From positions 1-64,000 of the forward strand of contig CAMNTH010000013.1 of NCBI GenBank assembly GCA_946557785.1: a stretch of 64,000 bases of DNA, written 5' to 3'. Below, piece by piece: positions 15,748-25,130 of the stretch. Made by a program: the position numbers and the translations under genes. A model generated the notes under the pieces. That model was not told the DNA's origin and searched no databases. It saw nothing but the letters and a program-made list of their open reading frames with translations. How positions within the stretch are numbered: the first letter of the stretch is position 1; each line of letters opens with the position of its first letter. This DNA is from an uncultured Blautia sp. Its GTDB lineage: Bacteria > Bacillota > Clostridia > Lachnospirales > Lachnospiraceae.

Positions 15748-16536
15748 CTATAAATTGGACAGTGTTTCCAATGCAACAATGATTTCATTTCTCTCCCCTG
15801 CAGCTGCATTCTTTGTTCCGTCTTTATAGGAGGAGATTCCTTCTTTCAGATCCTGTTTCCATTCAACTACGGTATTCAAAATACTTGCAGTATGTATCCC
15901 CCGCAAAGCGCCAACGGCAAAAAGAGCAGCGGTTTCCATATCAGAGACATAGATTCCTTTTTGAGAATAAAATTCATCCAGCAGCGGTTTTCGGCTAAAA
16001 TAGAGCGCATCATGTGACCTTGCAGGGCCAACGGCATAGGAAAAGCCAAGAACTTTGGCTGCTTGGGCGCAGGCATTGGTAAGAGCCGGATCGGGAAAGG
16101 CATACTGGATGCCATTGGAAAGGGACCGAATTCCGGGAAGATCCGATGCAGCATAGCGCAGGTATTCTGTGTAGGTCTGACTGGTTCCGTCATCGCAGAC
16201 AGCGCGGTCGCAAATAACAAGCTGCCCAAGGCGGAGAGAGCTGTTAAGGGCGCCGCAGCTTCCAATTCGAATCAGGTGGGTGACGCCAAGGTCGGCAAGT
16301 TCTTCTGCGCAGATTGCAGCAGATGGTCCGCCCATTCCGGTTGAGATTGCCAGAATCCGGCGTCCGTTATAGTTACCTGTGATGCTTTTGTATTCACGGC
16401 TGAATGCTTCTTCCCGAATGTCACTTAGGAAGGCGGCAATTGCATCTACCCTGGCGGGATCGCCTGGCAGGACTGCCATAGTTGCTCTAATGGAAGAATC
16501 AAGCTGTATATGGGGTTTCTTATTATTAGTGTCCAT
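15748..16536 (-). CDS. Nucleoside phosphorylase (uridine phosphorylase-like)
   Basis: The 262-residue protein carries the NP-I family markers: LPGDPARV (phosphate site) near residue 22, ISTGMGGPSAAI, HLIRIGSCGAL and the nucleoside-binding SDMETAALFAVG. It should split a nucleoside with phosphate into base and (deoxy)ribose 1-phosphate in the cytoplasm. Uridine phosphorylase is the closest match; purine substrates cannot be excluded. The gene is monocistronic, facing away from the cysteine hydrolase at 16729, with AGGAGG before its ATG. Confidence 0.85.
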   Translation of the reverse strand: MDTNNKKPHIQLDSSIRATMAVLPGDPARVDAIAAFLSDIREEAFSREYKSITGNYNGRRILAISTGMGGPSAAICAEELADLGVTHLIRIGSCGALNSSLRLGQLVICDRAVCDDGTSQTYTEYLRYAASDLPGIRSLSNGIQYAFPDPALTNACAQAAKVLGFSYAVGPARSHDALYFSRKPLLDEFYSQKGIYVSDMETAALFAVGALRGIHTASILNTVVEWKQDLKEGISSYKDGTKNAAAGERNEIIVALETLSNL

Positions 16537-16728
16537 GAGAAAATCCTCCTAAGAAAATAGAAATTAGAATCGAAATTGTAATAACAGAGTAGCATGCAAT
16601 CTCTGAAACTGTCAATTATAGATTGTGAAATCATCTATAATGGGATAGAATAATGTTGGGGGCAAAATGCTCCAGCTATAATCCCTGAATTATTGAAATA
16701 AGGAACAATAGAAAGATGGAGAAAAAAC

Positions 16729-17304
16729 ATGGATCAGAAGAAAGATTTATTGTTAGTAATTGATATGCAGAATGTTTATCTGCCTGGGCAGGAGTGGTCC
16801 TGTCCGTCAATGAAAGAAAGTATAAAAAATATATGCAGCCTTTTAGACAGGAATGCAGCAGAACATATGGCATTCACGCAGTTTTTGCCGTCCAAAGACC
16901 CGGTGGGTACCTGGAAGCAATATAATATTGAAAACAGAGAAATCAATGAAAATGCCTGGCTTAACGAGATTGTAGAGGAACTGCAGCCATATGCAGAAGG
17001 ACATCCCAGGTATCCTCTGTATCATAAAAGCGTATATTCTTCCATGAAGATTCCGGAGATTGCGCACCTTGCCAGCCAGGTGGATAGAATCGTGCTTACC
17101 GGAGTGGTAGCAGAGTGCTGTGTTTTGTCAACTATGATGGAAGCAATTGATATGGGGTGCCAGGTTATTTATCTGACAGACTGTATTTCCGGACAGTCTT
17201 CCAGAAATGAGGACGCAATCAGGAAGATTGCAGAGAGCTTTTCGCCGCTGCATACACTTGTTATGACAAGTGAAGAGTATCTGCATCAGAAAACTGGAAT
17301 TTAG
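16729..17304 (+). CDS. Cysteine hydrolase of the isochorismatase family
   Basis: The 191-residue protein has the family's catalytic triad by position: D12 (LVIDMQN), K100 (LYHKSVYSS) and C131 (AECCVLST). Members split amides or imides such as nicotinamide, ureidoacrylate or N-carbamoyl compounds. The substrate here is unknown. It is followed 35 bases later by an acetyltransferase on the same strand, with which it may form an operon. Confidence 0.85.
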   Translation: MDQKKDLLLVIDMQNVYLPGQEWSCPSMKESIKNICSLLDRNAAEHMAFTQFLPSKDPVGTWKQYNIENREINENAWLNEIVEELQPYAEGHPRYPLYHKSVYSSMKIPEIAHLASQVDRIVLTGVVAECCVLSTMMEAIDMGCQVIYLTDCISGQSSRNEDAIRKIAESFSPLHTLVMTSEEYLHQKTGI

Positions 17305-17339
17305 AGGAAATTCAAGGAAGATTAAGGGGAGAGGAAACC

Positions 17340-17897
17340 ATGAGTATAATTGTAAGAGATGCAGAACTGGAGGATGCAGAACGACTTCTGGAGATTTATT
17401 CCTACTATGTAGAAAAAACTGCAATTTCATTTGAATATGATGTTCCTTCATTATTTGAATTTCAAAATCGAATGAGGAATATAAAAAGCAAGTATCCCTA
17501 TCTTGCTGTAGAAGAGGACGGTGTTCTCCTGGGTTATGCTTATGCCGGTGCGTTTGTAGGAAGAGCTGCTTATGGCTGGGCCTGTGAATTGACGATCTAT
17601 CTTGACCACACTGCATTGAAGTGCGGCCTGGGGAGAAGGCTGTATGAAGCCCTTGAAGATAGATTGAAAAAAATGGGTATTTTAAACTTGTATGCATGTA
17701 TCGGCTATCCGGGAGGGGAAGAAGATGAGTACCTGAATAAGAACAGTGCCGATTTTCATGCCCATTTGGGCTTTGCGAAGGCTGGAGAATTTTATAAGTG
17801 CGGATACAAATTCGGGCGCTGGTATAATATGGTCTGGATGGAAAAGATAATTGGAAAGCACCATGGAGATCAGGAACCTGTAAAATTTGGCTTGTAA
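17340..17897 (+). CDS. GNAT-family N-acetyltransferase (phosphinothricin acetyltransferase-like)
   Basis: The 185-residue protein starts IIVRDAELEDAERLLEIYSYYV and has the acetyl-CoA-binding segment CGLGRRLYEALEDRLKKMGI and the C-terminal FHAHLGFAKAGEFYKCGYKFGRWYN part, shortened here, which is the pattern of PAT/MnaT-type enzymes. These acetylate methionine sulfone, phosphinothricin or similar amino acids. GGGGAGAGG precedes the ATG. The natural substrate is not indicated by the context. Confidence 0.85.
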   Translation: MSIIVRDAELEDAERLLEIYSYYVEKTAISFEYDVPSLFEFQNRMRNIKSKYPYLAVEEDGVLLGYAYAGAFVGRAAYGWACELTIYLDHTALKCGLGRRLYEALEDRLKKMGILNLYACIGYPGGEEDEYLNKNSADFHAHLGFAKAGEFYKCGYKFGRWYNMVWMEKIIGKHHGDQEPVKFGL

Positions 17898-17901
17898 ATT
17901 C

Positions 17902-17947
17902 GGTCCCCTTGCCTGCATCATGTTTTCATAAAGCAGGTAAGGGGACC
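17902..17947. terminator. Terminator hairpin between convergent genes
   Basis: GGTCCCCTT-GCCTGC (17902-17916) pairs with GCAGG-T-AAGGGGACC (17933-17947), about 14 bp with one weak position. It separates the acetyltransferase from the convergent kinase-like gene; T runs are poor on both strands. Confidence 0.7.
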
Positions 17948-17983
17948 AGTATAGTATTATGGGGGTATCAGATATATTATTTG

Positions 17984-18742
17984 TTACTGGAAGTCTATTA
18001 CGTCAATCCAACGGCTTAAAAATTCCTTTTCTTCTTCAATTCCTTTGGTGAGCTGTGATGCAGCGGCAATGGGAAGCCACTTCTGTACATACTGTTTTGC
18101 AGTATCACTTTTTTTGCAGAACAGATCCAGATACAAATCAGCCATTTTCTGATCCTTCAAAGCAAATTCCAAATAGGTAATGGCGGCATCTCCGCTGGCA
18201 TTTCCCTGGGTAGCATGAGCCCAGTCTACAATGGACATGGTGCCGTCTGCCCTTACAATAACATTGCTTGGGTTAAAGTCCCCGTGGCAGAGCTTTATAT
18301 GGTTGGGCATGGAATCGAGCCTGGTATGAAGCTCATAACGTGTGGTAGCATCAACTGTATCCTTAAGGCTTGCAATCTTTCGGGCAAATTTATCTTTCTG
18401 AAGGGTCAGGCGCGGAGCTCTTTTTGCATGCATTGAAAGCTGCAGGTCCACAAACTGCTCCATGTATTTTGGAAGGTTTTCCCGATCTTCCTCCATGATC
18501 TGTTCCAGAGTTTTTCCTTCTACATATTTGATCACAAGTGCCCACTCGCCGTCAATCTGGCTGACTTCCTCAACTACAGGGACATCCAGTCCGGTCTCTT
18601 CCACACGGGCCTGGCAGAGAGCCTCATTGAATACATTGGCTTTTCCATGCTCTTTGGTAAATACTTTGATAATACGGTCACCGTCTTTATAAACAACTTT
18701 ATATGGGCGTGTGAGAAATACTTTTTTATTCTTTAAATTCAT
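17984..18742 (-). CDS. Aminoglycoside phosphotransferase / choline kinase-like protein
   Basis: The protein (about 252 residues) has the APH-fold catalytic loop HGDFNPSNVIV and the metal-binding segment IVDWAHA, with an N-terminal lobe (RPYKVVYKDGDRIIKVF). I start it at MNLKNKK (18742), because AGAAAGGA lies 8 bases upstream; an ATG three codons earlier overlaps that site. The family phosphorylates small hydroxyl compounds; substrates include choline, thiamine, sugars and aminoglycosides. Nothing here indicates a resistance role. It lies downstream of adhE on the same strand with a 41-base gap. Confidence 0.8.
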   Translation of the reverse strand: MNLKNKKVFLTRPYKVVYKDGDRIIKVFTKEHGKANVFNEALCQARVEETGLDVPVVEEVSQIDGEWALVIKYVEGKTLEQIMEEDRENLPKYMEQFVDLQLSMHAKRAPRLTLQKDKFARKIASLKDTVDATTRYELHTRLDSMPNHIKLCHGDFNPSNVIVRADGTMSIVDWAHATQGNASGDAAITYLEFALKDQKMADLYLDLFCKKSDTAKQYVQKWLPIAAASQLTKGIEEEKEFLSRWIDVIDFQ

Positions 18743-18783
18743 GGTAAGCATCCTTTCTAAAAATCATTCAGCACCGGGAGGGA

Positions 18784-21402
18784 CTATTTATCCTGTTTTC
18801 CATAGTAGGATTTCAGGTAGAGCTCTTTCATTTCCGACATTAGCGGGTATCTTGGATTTGCACCTGTACACTGGTCATTAAATGCCTGTTCTACCATGTC
18901 GTCCAGAGTCTCCAGGAAATATTTCTCATCAATGCCGTATGCTTTGATGGATTCTTTAACTTCAATATCTTTTTTAAGCTGTTCCAGTTTTTCAATAAGT
19001 TTCTCAAATACTTCCTGATCATCTTTGCCGGACAACCCTACAAAGCGGCCGATCTGTGCATAGCGTGCCAGTGCCTTTGGATAAGGATACTGGGAAAATG
19101 TGCCCATTTTTGTGGGTGCTTCCGCACTGTTATAGCGCATTACATCTGTCAGGAGCACTGCATTTGCAATTCCGTGGGGCAGGTGATGGAAGGCGCCAAG
19201 CTTATGTGCCATGGAGTGATTCAGGCCAAGGAATGCATTTGCAAAAGCCATACCGGCCATGCAGGAGGCATTTGCCATATGATCCCTTGCTTGTGCATCA
19301 TTGCCGTCTTTGTAAGCCCGGGGAAGATAATCAAACACCAGCTTAATAGCCTTTAGTGCAAGGCTGTCTGTGTAATCAGATGCCATAATGGAAACGTAGG
19401 CTTCAATAGCATGGGTCATAACGTCAATTCCGGAAGCGCATGTAAGGCCTTTTGGTGCGCTCATCATATTATCTGTGTCTACGATCGCCATATTAGGCAT
19501 CAGCTCGTAATCAGCCAGCGGCCATTTAATACCGGTTTCCTTATCTGTGATAATGGCAAAAGGCGTTACCTCAGAGCCTGTACCGGAAGAAGTAGGAATT
19601 GCCACGAAATAGGCTTTTTTACCCATCTTGGGGAAGGTGTAGATTCTCTTGCGGATATCCATGAAGTCCATTGCCATATCGTCAAAGTTTGCATCAGGGT
19701 TTTCGTAGAGAACCCACATAACCTTAGCTGCGTCCATAGCGGAGCCGCCGCCCAGGGCAATAATGCAGTCCGGTTCAAAGGCGGTCATGGCAGCAGCGCC
19801 TGCTTTTGCAGAAGCAAGGGAAGGATCCGGTTCTACATCAGAGAAGCAGGAGTGGACAATGCCCATCTGATCAAGTTTGTTTTCGATTTGTCTGGTGTAT
19901 CCGTTTTTATAAAGGAAGGAATCTGTTACGATAAAGCAGCGTTTTTTGCCCATAATAGTTCCAAGCTCATCCAGTGCAACTGGGGTACAGCCTCTTTTAA
20001 AGTAAACTTTTTCGGGGGTTCTCATCCAGAGCATATTTTCTCTCCTTTCCGCAACGGTTTTAATGTTCAAAAGATGCTTGACTCCTACGTTTTCAGAAAT
20101 GGAGTTGCCGCCCCAGGAACCGCAGCCCAGGGTGAGGGAAGGTGCCAATTTGAAATTATATAAGTCCCCGATGCCGCCCTGTGAGGAAGGGGTATTAATA
20201 AGGATACGGCAGGTTTTCATTGCAGCGGCAAATTTGTTCATTTTATCCTTGCAGCCAGTATTGATATAAAGTGACGCTGTATGACCGTATCCGCCGTCTG
20301 CTACAAGCTGCTCTGCCTTGGCAATGGCTTCGCTAAAGTCTGCTGCTTTATACATTGCCAGTACAGGGGAAAGCTTCTCATGTGCAAATTCCTCGCTGAT
20401 ATCTACGGAATCAACTTCTCCTATAAGGATTTTTGTTTCCTTCGGGACGGAAATCCCTGCCATCTCGGCAATGTCTGCAGCTTTCTGTCCTACGATCTTA
20501 GCATTCAGGGCGCCGTTGATGAGGATGGTTTTCCGAACCTTTTCAATTTCGTCCTCTTTCAGGAAATAGCACCCTCTGTAAAGGAATTCTTTCTTTACCT
20601 CTTCATAAATGCCTTCCAGAACCGTAACAGACTGTTCAGAAGCGCAGATCATGCCATTATCAAAGGTTTTGGAATGAATGATAGAGTTTACGGCTAAACG
20701 TACGTCTGCTGTATCGTCAATAATGACTGGTGTGTTGCCTGCGCCTACGCCAAGAGCCGGCTTTCCGGAGGAATATGCCGCTTTTACCATGCCCGGGCCT
20801 CCGGTTGCAAGGATGATGTCTGCCTCCTTCATGACCAGGTTGGTAAGCTCCAGGCTTGGAACGTCGATCCATCCAATGATGCCTTCGGGTGCCCCTGCCT
20901 TTACGGCTGCCTCAAGTACAATCCTTGCAGCTTCAATTGTGGAAGCTTTTGCCCTTGGATGAGGGCTTATGATAATGGCATTTCTTGTTTTTAAAGCAAT
21001 AAGGGTCTTAAAGATCGCAGTGGAAGTAGGATTAGTGGTAGGTATTACAGCAGCAATGAGACCGATGGGTTCTGCAATTTTCTGAATTCCATAAACCGGA
21101 TCCTCTTCAATAACGCCGCAGGTTCTTGTATTTTTGTAGGCATTGTAGATATATTCGGAAGCATAATGGTTTTTAATAACCTTATCCTCTACAATTCCCA
21201 TATCTGTCTCGCTGACTGCCATTTTGGCAAGTGGGATACGTGCTTTATCCGCCGCGGTGGCAGCAGCTTTGAAGATTCTATCTACCTGTTCCTGGGTGTA
21301 TGCTGCGAAAAGCTTCTGTGCTTCTTTCATCGCTGCCATTTTAAGCTCCAGAGCTTCCGCACTGTTAATGATGGCTGGAGTCTTTGTTTCTGTCTTTGCC
21401 AT
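18784..21402 (-). CDS. adhE: Bifunctional acetaldehyde-CoA/alcohol dehydrogenase
   Basis: The 872-residue protein is the usual fusion. The N-terminal aldehyde dehydrogenase half has the catalytic cysteine in NGMICASEQSV, and the C-terminal iron-dependent alcohol dehydrogenase half has GGGSAMDAAKV and the iron ligands in THAIEAY and GLNHSMAHKLGAFHHLPHG. It turns acetyl-CoA through acetaldehyde into ethanol and regenerates NAD+ during fermentation, and forms spirosomes in other species. The upstream region holds a consensus promoter overlapped by a Rex-like site, so expression should rise when NADH is high. Confidence 0.97.
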   Translation of the reverse strand: MAKTETKTPAIINSAEALELKMAAMKEAQKLFAAYTQEQVDRIFKAAATAADKARIPLAKMAVSETDMGIVEDKVIKNHYASEYIYNAYKNTRTCGVIEEDPVYGIQKIAEPIGLIAAVIPTTNPTSTAIFKTLIALKTRNAIIISPHPRAKASTIEAARIVLEAAVKAGAPEGIIGWIDVPSLELTNLVMKEADIILATGGPGMVKAAYSSGKPALGVGAGNTPVIIDDTADVRLAVNSIIHSKTFDNGMICASEQSVTVLEGIYEEVKKEFLYRGCYFLKEDEIEKVRKTILINGALNAKIVGQKAADIAEMAGISVPKETKILIGEVDSVDISEEFAHEKLSPVLAMYKAADFSEAIAKAEQLVADGGYGHTASLYINTGCKDKMNKFAAAMKTCRILINTPSSQGGIGDLYNFKLAPSLTLGCGSWGGNSISENVGVKHLLNIKTVAERRENMLWMRTPEKVYFKRGCTPVALDELGTIMGKKRCFIVTDSFLYKNGYTRQIENKLDQMGIVHSCFSDVEPDPSLASAKAGAAAMTAFEPDCIIALGGGSAMDAAKVMWVLYENPDANFDDMAMDFMDIRKRIYTFPKMGKKAYFVAIPTSSGTGSEVTPFAIITDKETGIKWPLADYELMPNMAIVDTDNMMSAPKGLTCASGIDVMTHAIEAYVSIMASDYTDSLALKAIKLVFDYLPRAYKDGNDAQARDHMANASCMAGMAFANAFLGLNHSMAHKLGAFHHLPHGIANAVLLTDVMRYNSAEAPTKMGTFSQYPYPKALARYAQIGRFVGLSGKDDQEVFEKLIEKLEQLKKDIEVKESIKAYGIDEKYFLETLDDMVEQAFNDQCTGANPRYPLMSEMKELYLKSYYGKQDK

Positions 21403-21461
21403 TGGAATATCCTCCTGTTTGATTACGGGTCAACTGGTTACATGAAATAAATTGCATCTAC

Positions 21462-21479
21462 TTGTTATTTAATTAACGT
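21462..21479. promoter_or_regulatory. Second Rex-like site upstream of adhE
   Basis: TTGTTATTTAATTAACGT matches the Rex consensus at 11 of 14 fixed positions. It lies downstream of the promoter, in the adhE leader, 56 bases from the first site. Confidence 0.5.
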
Positions 21480-21506
21480 TAATTATTTATCAAACTTGAT
21501 AGTGCT

Positions 21507-21535
21507 ATTATATTACTTTGTTAATCATTTGTCAA
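21507..21535 (-). promoter_or_regulatory. adhE promoter overlapped by a Rex-like operator
   Basis: On the minus strand TTGACA (21535-21530) and TATAAT (21512-21507) are 17 bases apart, a perfect sigma-A promoter. Bases 21518-21535 read TTGTTAATCATTTGTCAA on the plus strand, matching the Rex consensus TTGTTAA-N4-TTAACAA at 12 of 14 fixed positions, so the repressor would cover the -35 box and spacer. Confidence 0.75.
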
Positions 21536-21621
21536 TCAAATGAATGATAAAAAATAACGAAATAATTATAAGAAAAAGAACTGGATTAGTAATAATTTAC
21601 AGAAAGTATTAGCGGACAGAT

Positions 21622-21658
21622 AAAAAAATCCCCCATAGGTGCGGAGCAACCCATGAGG
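21622..21658 (-). terminator. typA terminator
   Basis: On the minus strand CCTCATGGGT and ACCTATGGGGG form an imperfect stem of about 10 bp around a TGCTCCGC loop, followed by seven T. It lies about 30 bases past the typA stop. Confidence 0.8.
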
Positions 21659-21685
21659 AACTTTTTCTGATTCTTATTCTGACTT

Positions 21686-23518
21686 CTATTCTTTGCGGAA
21701 AGCCGCCCTTTTTCTGTCTCTTGCATCCAGGATGCGTTTACGGATACGGAGGCTCTTGGGAGTAACCTCCAGAAGTTCATCCCGGTCAATAAATTCCAGT
21801 GCCTGCTCCAGGCTTAAAATCCTTGGAGGCGTCAGCTTCAGGGCTTCGTCAGCAGAAGAGGAGCGGGTATTGGTAAGATGCTTGGTTTTGCATACATTCA
21901 GCTCAATATCCTCAGCCTTGCCGTTCTGGCCGATAACCATGCCGCTGTATACCTTTTCGCCAGGCCCGATAAACAAGGTGCCCCGTTCCTGGGCAGAGAA
22001 CAGGCCGTAGGTAACTGCTTCCCCTGCTTCGAAGGCAATGAGGGAGCCCTGCTTACGATAGTGGAAATCTCCTTTATAAGGTGAGTACCCGTCAAAAATG
22101 GTGTTCAGGATACCGGCTCCCTTGGTAGAGGTCAGAAATTCACCACGGAAACCGATCAATCCTCTGGAAGGAATGTGGAATTCCAGACGTACGGAGCCAT
22201 CGCTTGCAGTACTCATGCCCTGCAGTTCTCCTTTACGCTCGCTGAGTTTCTGGATGACAGTGCCGGAAAACTCTTCCGGAACATCTACATAAGCGATTTC
22301 CATTGGCTCCATTTTTTTGCCGCGCTCATCAAAATGATAGAGTACTTCTGGTTTGCTGACAGCGAATTCATAGCCTTCACGGCGCATATTTTCAATGAGC
22401 ACGGAAAGATGGAGCTCTCCTCTTCCCGAAACCTTAAAGCATTCTGTAGTGTCAGTATCCTCAACCCGAAGGCTTACGTCAGTATTTAACTCTTTGTAGA
22501 GACGGTCACGGAGATGGCGGGAGGTAATGTATTTTCCCTCCTGCCCGGCTAAGGGACTGTCGTTAACAATAAAGTTCATGGCAATGGTAGGCTCAGAGAT
22601 TTTCTGGAAGGGAATTGCTTCCGGTTTTTCTCCGCCGCAGAGGGTATCCCCGATATGGATTTCGGAAATTCCGGAGATCGCCACAATAGATCCAATAGAA
22701 GCTTCTTTTACTTCGATCTTATTCAGTCCGTCAAATTCATAAAGCTTGCTGATCTTTACCCTTTGACGTTTGCTGAGATCATGGTGATTTAACAGGGTTA
22801 ATTCCTGATTTATAGCAATCTTTCCGTTTTCTACCTTTCCGACGCCGATACGTCCCACATATTCATTATAGTCAATGGTACTGATCAGTACCTGGGTATC
22901 TGCTTCCGGATCGCCTTTGGGAGCAGGAATGTATTTTAGAATGGTTTCAAACAGGGGGATCATGTTTTCCGGTGTATCTTTTAGGTCCAGGACTGCATGG
23001 CCTGCTTTTGCGGAAGCGTATAGGAAGGGACAGTCAAGCTGCTCATCAGAAGCCTCCAGATCCATGAGGAGTTCCAGAACTTCATCAATGACTTCATCCG
23101 GACGTGCCTCCGGGCGGTCAATTTTATTGATGCACACAATGACATGAAGATCAAGCTCCAGAGCCTTTTTCAGCACAAATTTTGTCTGAGGCATTGCACC
23201 TTCAAATGCATCTACCAAAAGAATGACGCCATCCACCATTTTCAGTACACGCTCTACTTCGCCGCCGAAATCTGCATGGCCAGGCGTATCAATGATATTA
23301 ATTTTAACTCCATTGTAATGAACGGCTGTGTTTTTAGAAAGAATCGTAATACCTCTTTCACGCTCAATATCATTGGAGTCCATGACACGCTCCTGTACTT
23401 CCTGATTTTCGCGGAAAACACCGCTCTGTTTCAGAAGCTGGTCTACAAGCGTGGTCTTGCCGTGGTCTACATGGGCAATGATAGCTACATTACGTACGTC
23501 TTCGCGTTTGGTCTTCAT
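21686..23518 (-). CDS. typA: Ribosome-associated translational GTPase TypA/BipA
   Basis: The 610-residue protein has the GTPase motifs in order ([41 protein letters not shown]) and the C-terminal TypA domain ([15 protein letters not shown]). The length is normal. TypA binds the 70S ribosome and helps 50S assembly and stress or cold adaptation. AAAGGA precedes the ATG. The gene stands alone, divergent from the SSB-like gene at 23767. Confidence 0.97.
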   Translation of the reverse strand: MKTKREDVRNVAIIAHVDHGKTTLVDQLLKQSGVFRENQEVQERVMDSNDIERERGITILSKNTAVHYNGVKINIIDTPGHADFGGEVERVLKMVDGVILLVDAFEGAMPQTKFVLKKALELDLHVIVCINKIDRPEARPDEVIDEVLELLMDLEASDEQLDCPFLYASAKAGHAVLDLKDTPENMIPLFETILKYIPAPKGDPEADTQVLISTIDYNEYVGRIGVGKVENGKIAINQELTLLNHHDLSKRQRVKISKLYEFDGLNKIEVKEASIGSIVAISGISEIHIGDTLCGGEKPEAIPFQKISEPTIAMNFIVNDSPLAGQEGKYITSRHLRDRLYKELNTDVSLRVEDTDTTECFKVSGRGELHLSVLIENMRREGYEFAVSKPEVLYHFDERGKKMEPMEIAYVDVPEEFSGTVIQKLSERKGELQGMSTASDGSVRLEFHIPSRGLIGFRGEFLTSTKGAGILNTIFDGYSPYKGDFHYRKQGSLIAFEAGEAVTYGLFSAQERGTLFIGPGEKVYSGMVIGQNGKAEDIELNVCKTKHLTNTRSSSADEALKLTPPRILSLEQALEFIDRDELLEVTPKSLRIRKRILDARDRKRAAFRKE

Positions 23519-23766
23519 AAAAATCGAAATCCTTTCTGTATATATTCCTTAAATTTATTATTTTGGTCAATTAACTGATGATATGCCGCACCCTGTTTCT
23601 TCTATATTAATGTTTTTTACCAATAGGATACGACAATCCAGTTTACCACATTTTCCGCAGATTACAAGGCATTGGAAAAATTTTTTTTTATTTCAGTCAT
23701 AATTACCTGCATGTCCTCATAAACATAGTATAGACAAAATACCCAAAGAGGAAGGAGAACTGTATT

Positions 23767-24393
23767 ATGGCAGACAAAATCATTGAAAACAATCAGGTAT
23801 CAATCATGGGGAGAATTGATACAGGCTTTACGTTCAGCCACCAGGTGTTTGGAGAGGGATTCTACACTATGGAACTTATGGTAAAGAGGCTGAGCGATTC
23901 GGAGGACAGAATCCCGGTAATGGTATCGGACCGCTTGGTGGATGTGACCCAGGACTATATTGGGGAGTATATTGAGATCCACGGCCAATTCCGTTCCTAT
24001 AACCGTCACGAGGAAAAGAGGAACAGATTGGTGCTTTCTGTGTTTGCAAGGGAAGTGAAGTTTGTGGAGGAAGAGGACGATTCAATTACGGTAAATCAGA
24101 TTTTTTTGGATGGGTACATCTGTAAACCGCCGGTATATCGAAAAACGCCTCTGGGAAGAGAAATTGCAGACCTTCTTTTGGCTGTAAACCGCCCTTATGG
24201 AAAATCTGATTACATACCGTGCATCTGCTGGGGAAGAAATGCCCGATATTCATCTGCATTTTGTGTAGGAGGGCATGTCCTTTTGTGGGGACGTATCCAG
24301 AGCCGGGAGTATATGAAGAAGATTGGGGAAAATGACACGGAAAAGCGTACGGCATATGAAGTCTCTGTCAGCAAATTAGAGTATATTGAGTAA
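23767..24393 (+). CDS. Tandem OB-fold single-stranded DNA-binding-like protein
   Basis: Two OB-fold halves are visible: residues 1-105 (NNQVSIMGRIDTGFTFSH; YIGEYIEIHGQFRSYN) and 106-208 (TVNQIFLDGYICKPPVYRKTP; GREIADLLLAVNR; VGGHVLLWGRIQSREY). The second half matches the SSB core (LGREIADLLLAVNRPY), while the first is more divergent. There is no acidic C-terminal tip of the kind SSB uses to recruit partners. It is therefore an SSB paralogue and not the replicative SSB; similar two-domain proteins occur in clostridia. Its role is unknown. AGGAAGGAG precedes the ATG. Confidence 0.75.
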   Translation: MADKIIENNQVSIMGRIDTGFTFSHQVFGEGFYTMELMVKRLSDSEDRIPVMVSDRLVDVTQDYIGEYIEIHGQFRSYNRHEEKRNRLVLSVFAREVKFVEEEDDSITVNQIFLDGYICKPPVYRKTPLGREIADLLLAVNRPYGKSDYIPCICWGRNARYSSAFCVGGHVLLWGRIQSREYMKKIGENDTEKRTAYEVSVSKLEYIE

Positions 24394-24539
24394 AATGCCG
24401 TTTATTCCAAGATCCGGCACTGCCTGCAGGGATAAAAAATAACAGTCCGGCTAATGCCGGGCTTGCAATTCCTGCCAAACTGAGGTAATATGAAGTATCG
24501 ACAGGAAATGTTAAGGTATAAACAACAAGAGGAATTGTT

Positions 24540-25052
24540 ATGGAAAAAGGATTAACAGAAGTATACTGCGGTACCGCAAGGGGAAAGACGACTCTTGCCA
24601 TGGGGCAGGGCCTTAAGGCGGCCATTGAAGGACGGAGTGTTATTATCATTCAGTTCATGAAAGGCAAAGAAAGTCAGGCAATGGATTTCCTGCAGAACCT
24701 GGAGAAACTGGACATTAAGATTTTCCGCTTTGAGAAGAGAGAGACCTGCTATGAAGAATTGAGTGAGCAGGAGAAAGCAGAAGAGAAGCAGAATATTTTG
24801 AATGGCCTGAATTTTGCCAGGAAGGTAGTGGTTACTCAGGAATGCGATGTTTTGCTTTTGGATGAGATATTGGGACTTTTGGACAGCGGGATAGCAGATG
24901 CGGATGCAATGATGGAAATCCTGAAGCTGAAGAGAGAACCTATGCATATCATCATGACAGGACGGGAACTTCCGGAGAGATTAAGATGTTATGTGGATTG
25001 CATAACCACTTTGACCATGGAAATCCCGGAAGGCGAAGAAGTGAACCTGTAA
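24540..25052 (+). CDS. Corrinoid adenosyltransferase, CobO/BtuR-type
   Basis: The 170-residue protein has a P-loop (GTARGKTT, residues 11-18) and the family's DEILGLLD Walker B-like segment, followed by HIIMTGRELPE. Such enzymes transfer the adenosyl group of ATP to cob(I)alamin, making coenzyme B12. The length is about 20 residues shorter than typical CobO. It starts 72 bases before dapA's ribosome site and could be co-transcribed, but no shared function with lysine synthesis is known. Confidence 0.8.
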   Translation: MEKGLTEVYCGTARGKTTLAMGQGLKAAIEGRSVIIIQFMKGKESQAMDFLQNLEKLDIKIFRFEKRETCYEELSEQEKAEEKQNILNGLNFARKVVVTQECDVLLLDEILGLLDSGIADADAMMEILKLKREPMHIIMTGRELPERLRCYVDCITTLTMEIPEGEEVNL

Positions 25053-25130
25053 TCCCCGGACACCGTGGAACAGGCGATACTGCCGAACCATAAGGGCTGG
25101 GTAGTACATATTACATAAGGAGGAATGCAA

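Noticed and set aside
24444..24465. Hairpin AGTCCGGC/GCCGGGCT between the SSB-like gene and the adenosyltransferase gene
   Set aside because: There is no T run on the plus strand, and the T run on the minus strand serves no gene, so it cannot be called a terminator.
25053..25130. Possible riboswitch or T-box before dapA
   Set aside because: The 78-base gap is too short and lacks the conserved parts of a lysine riboswitch or a T-box.
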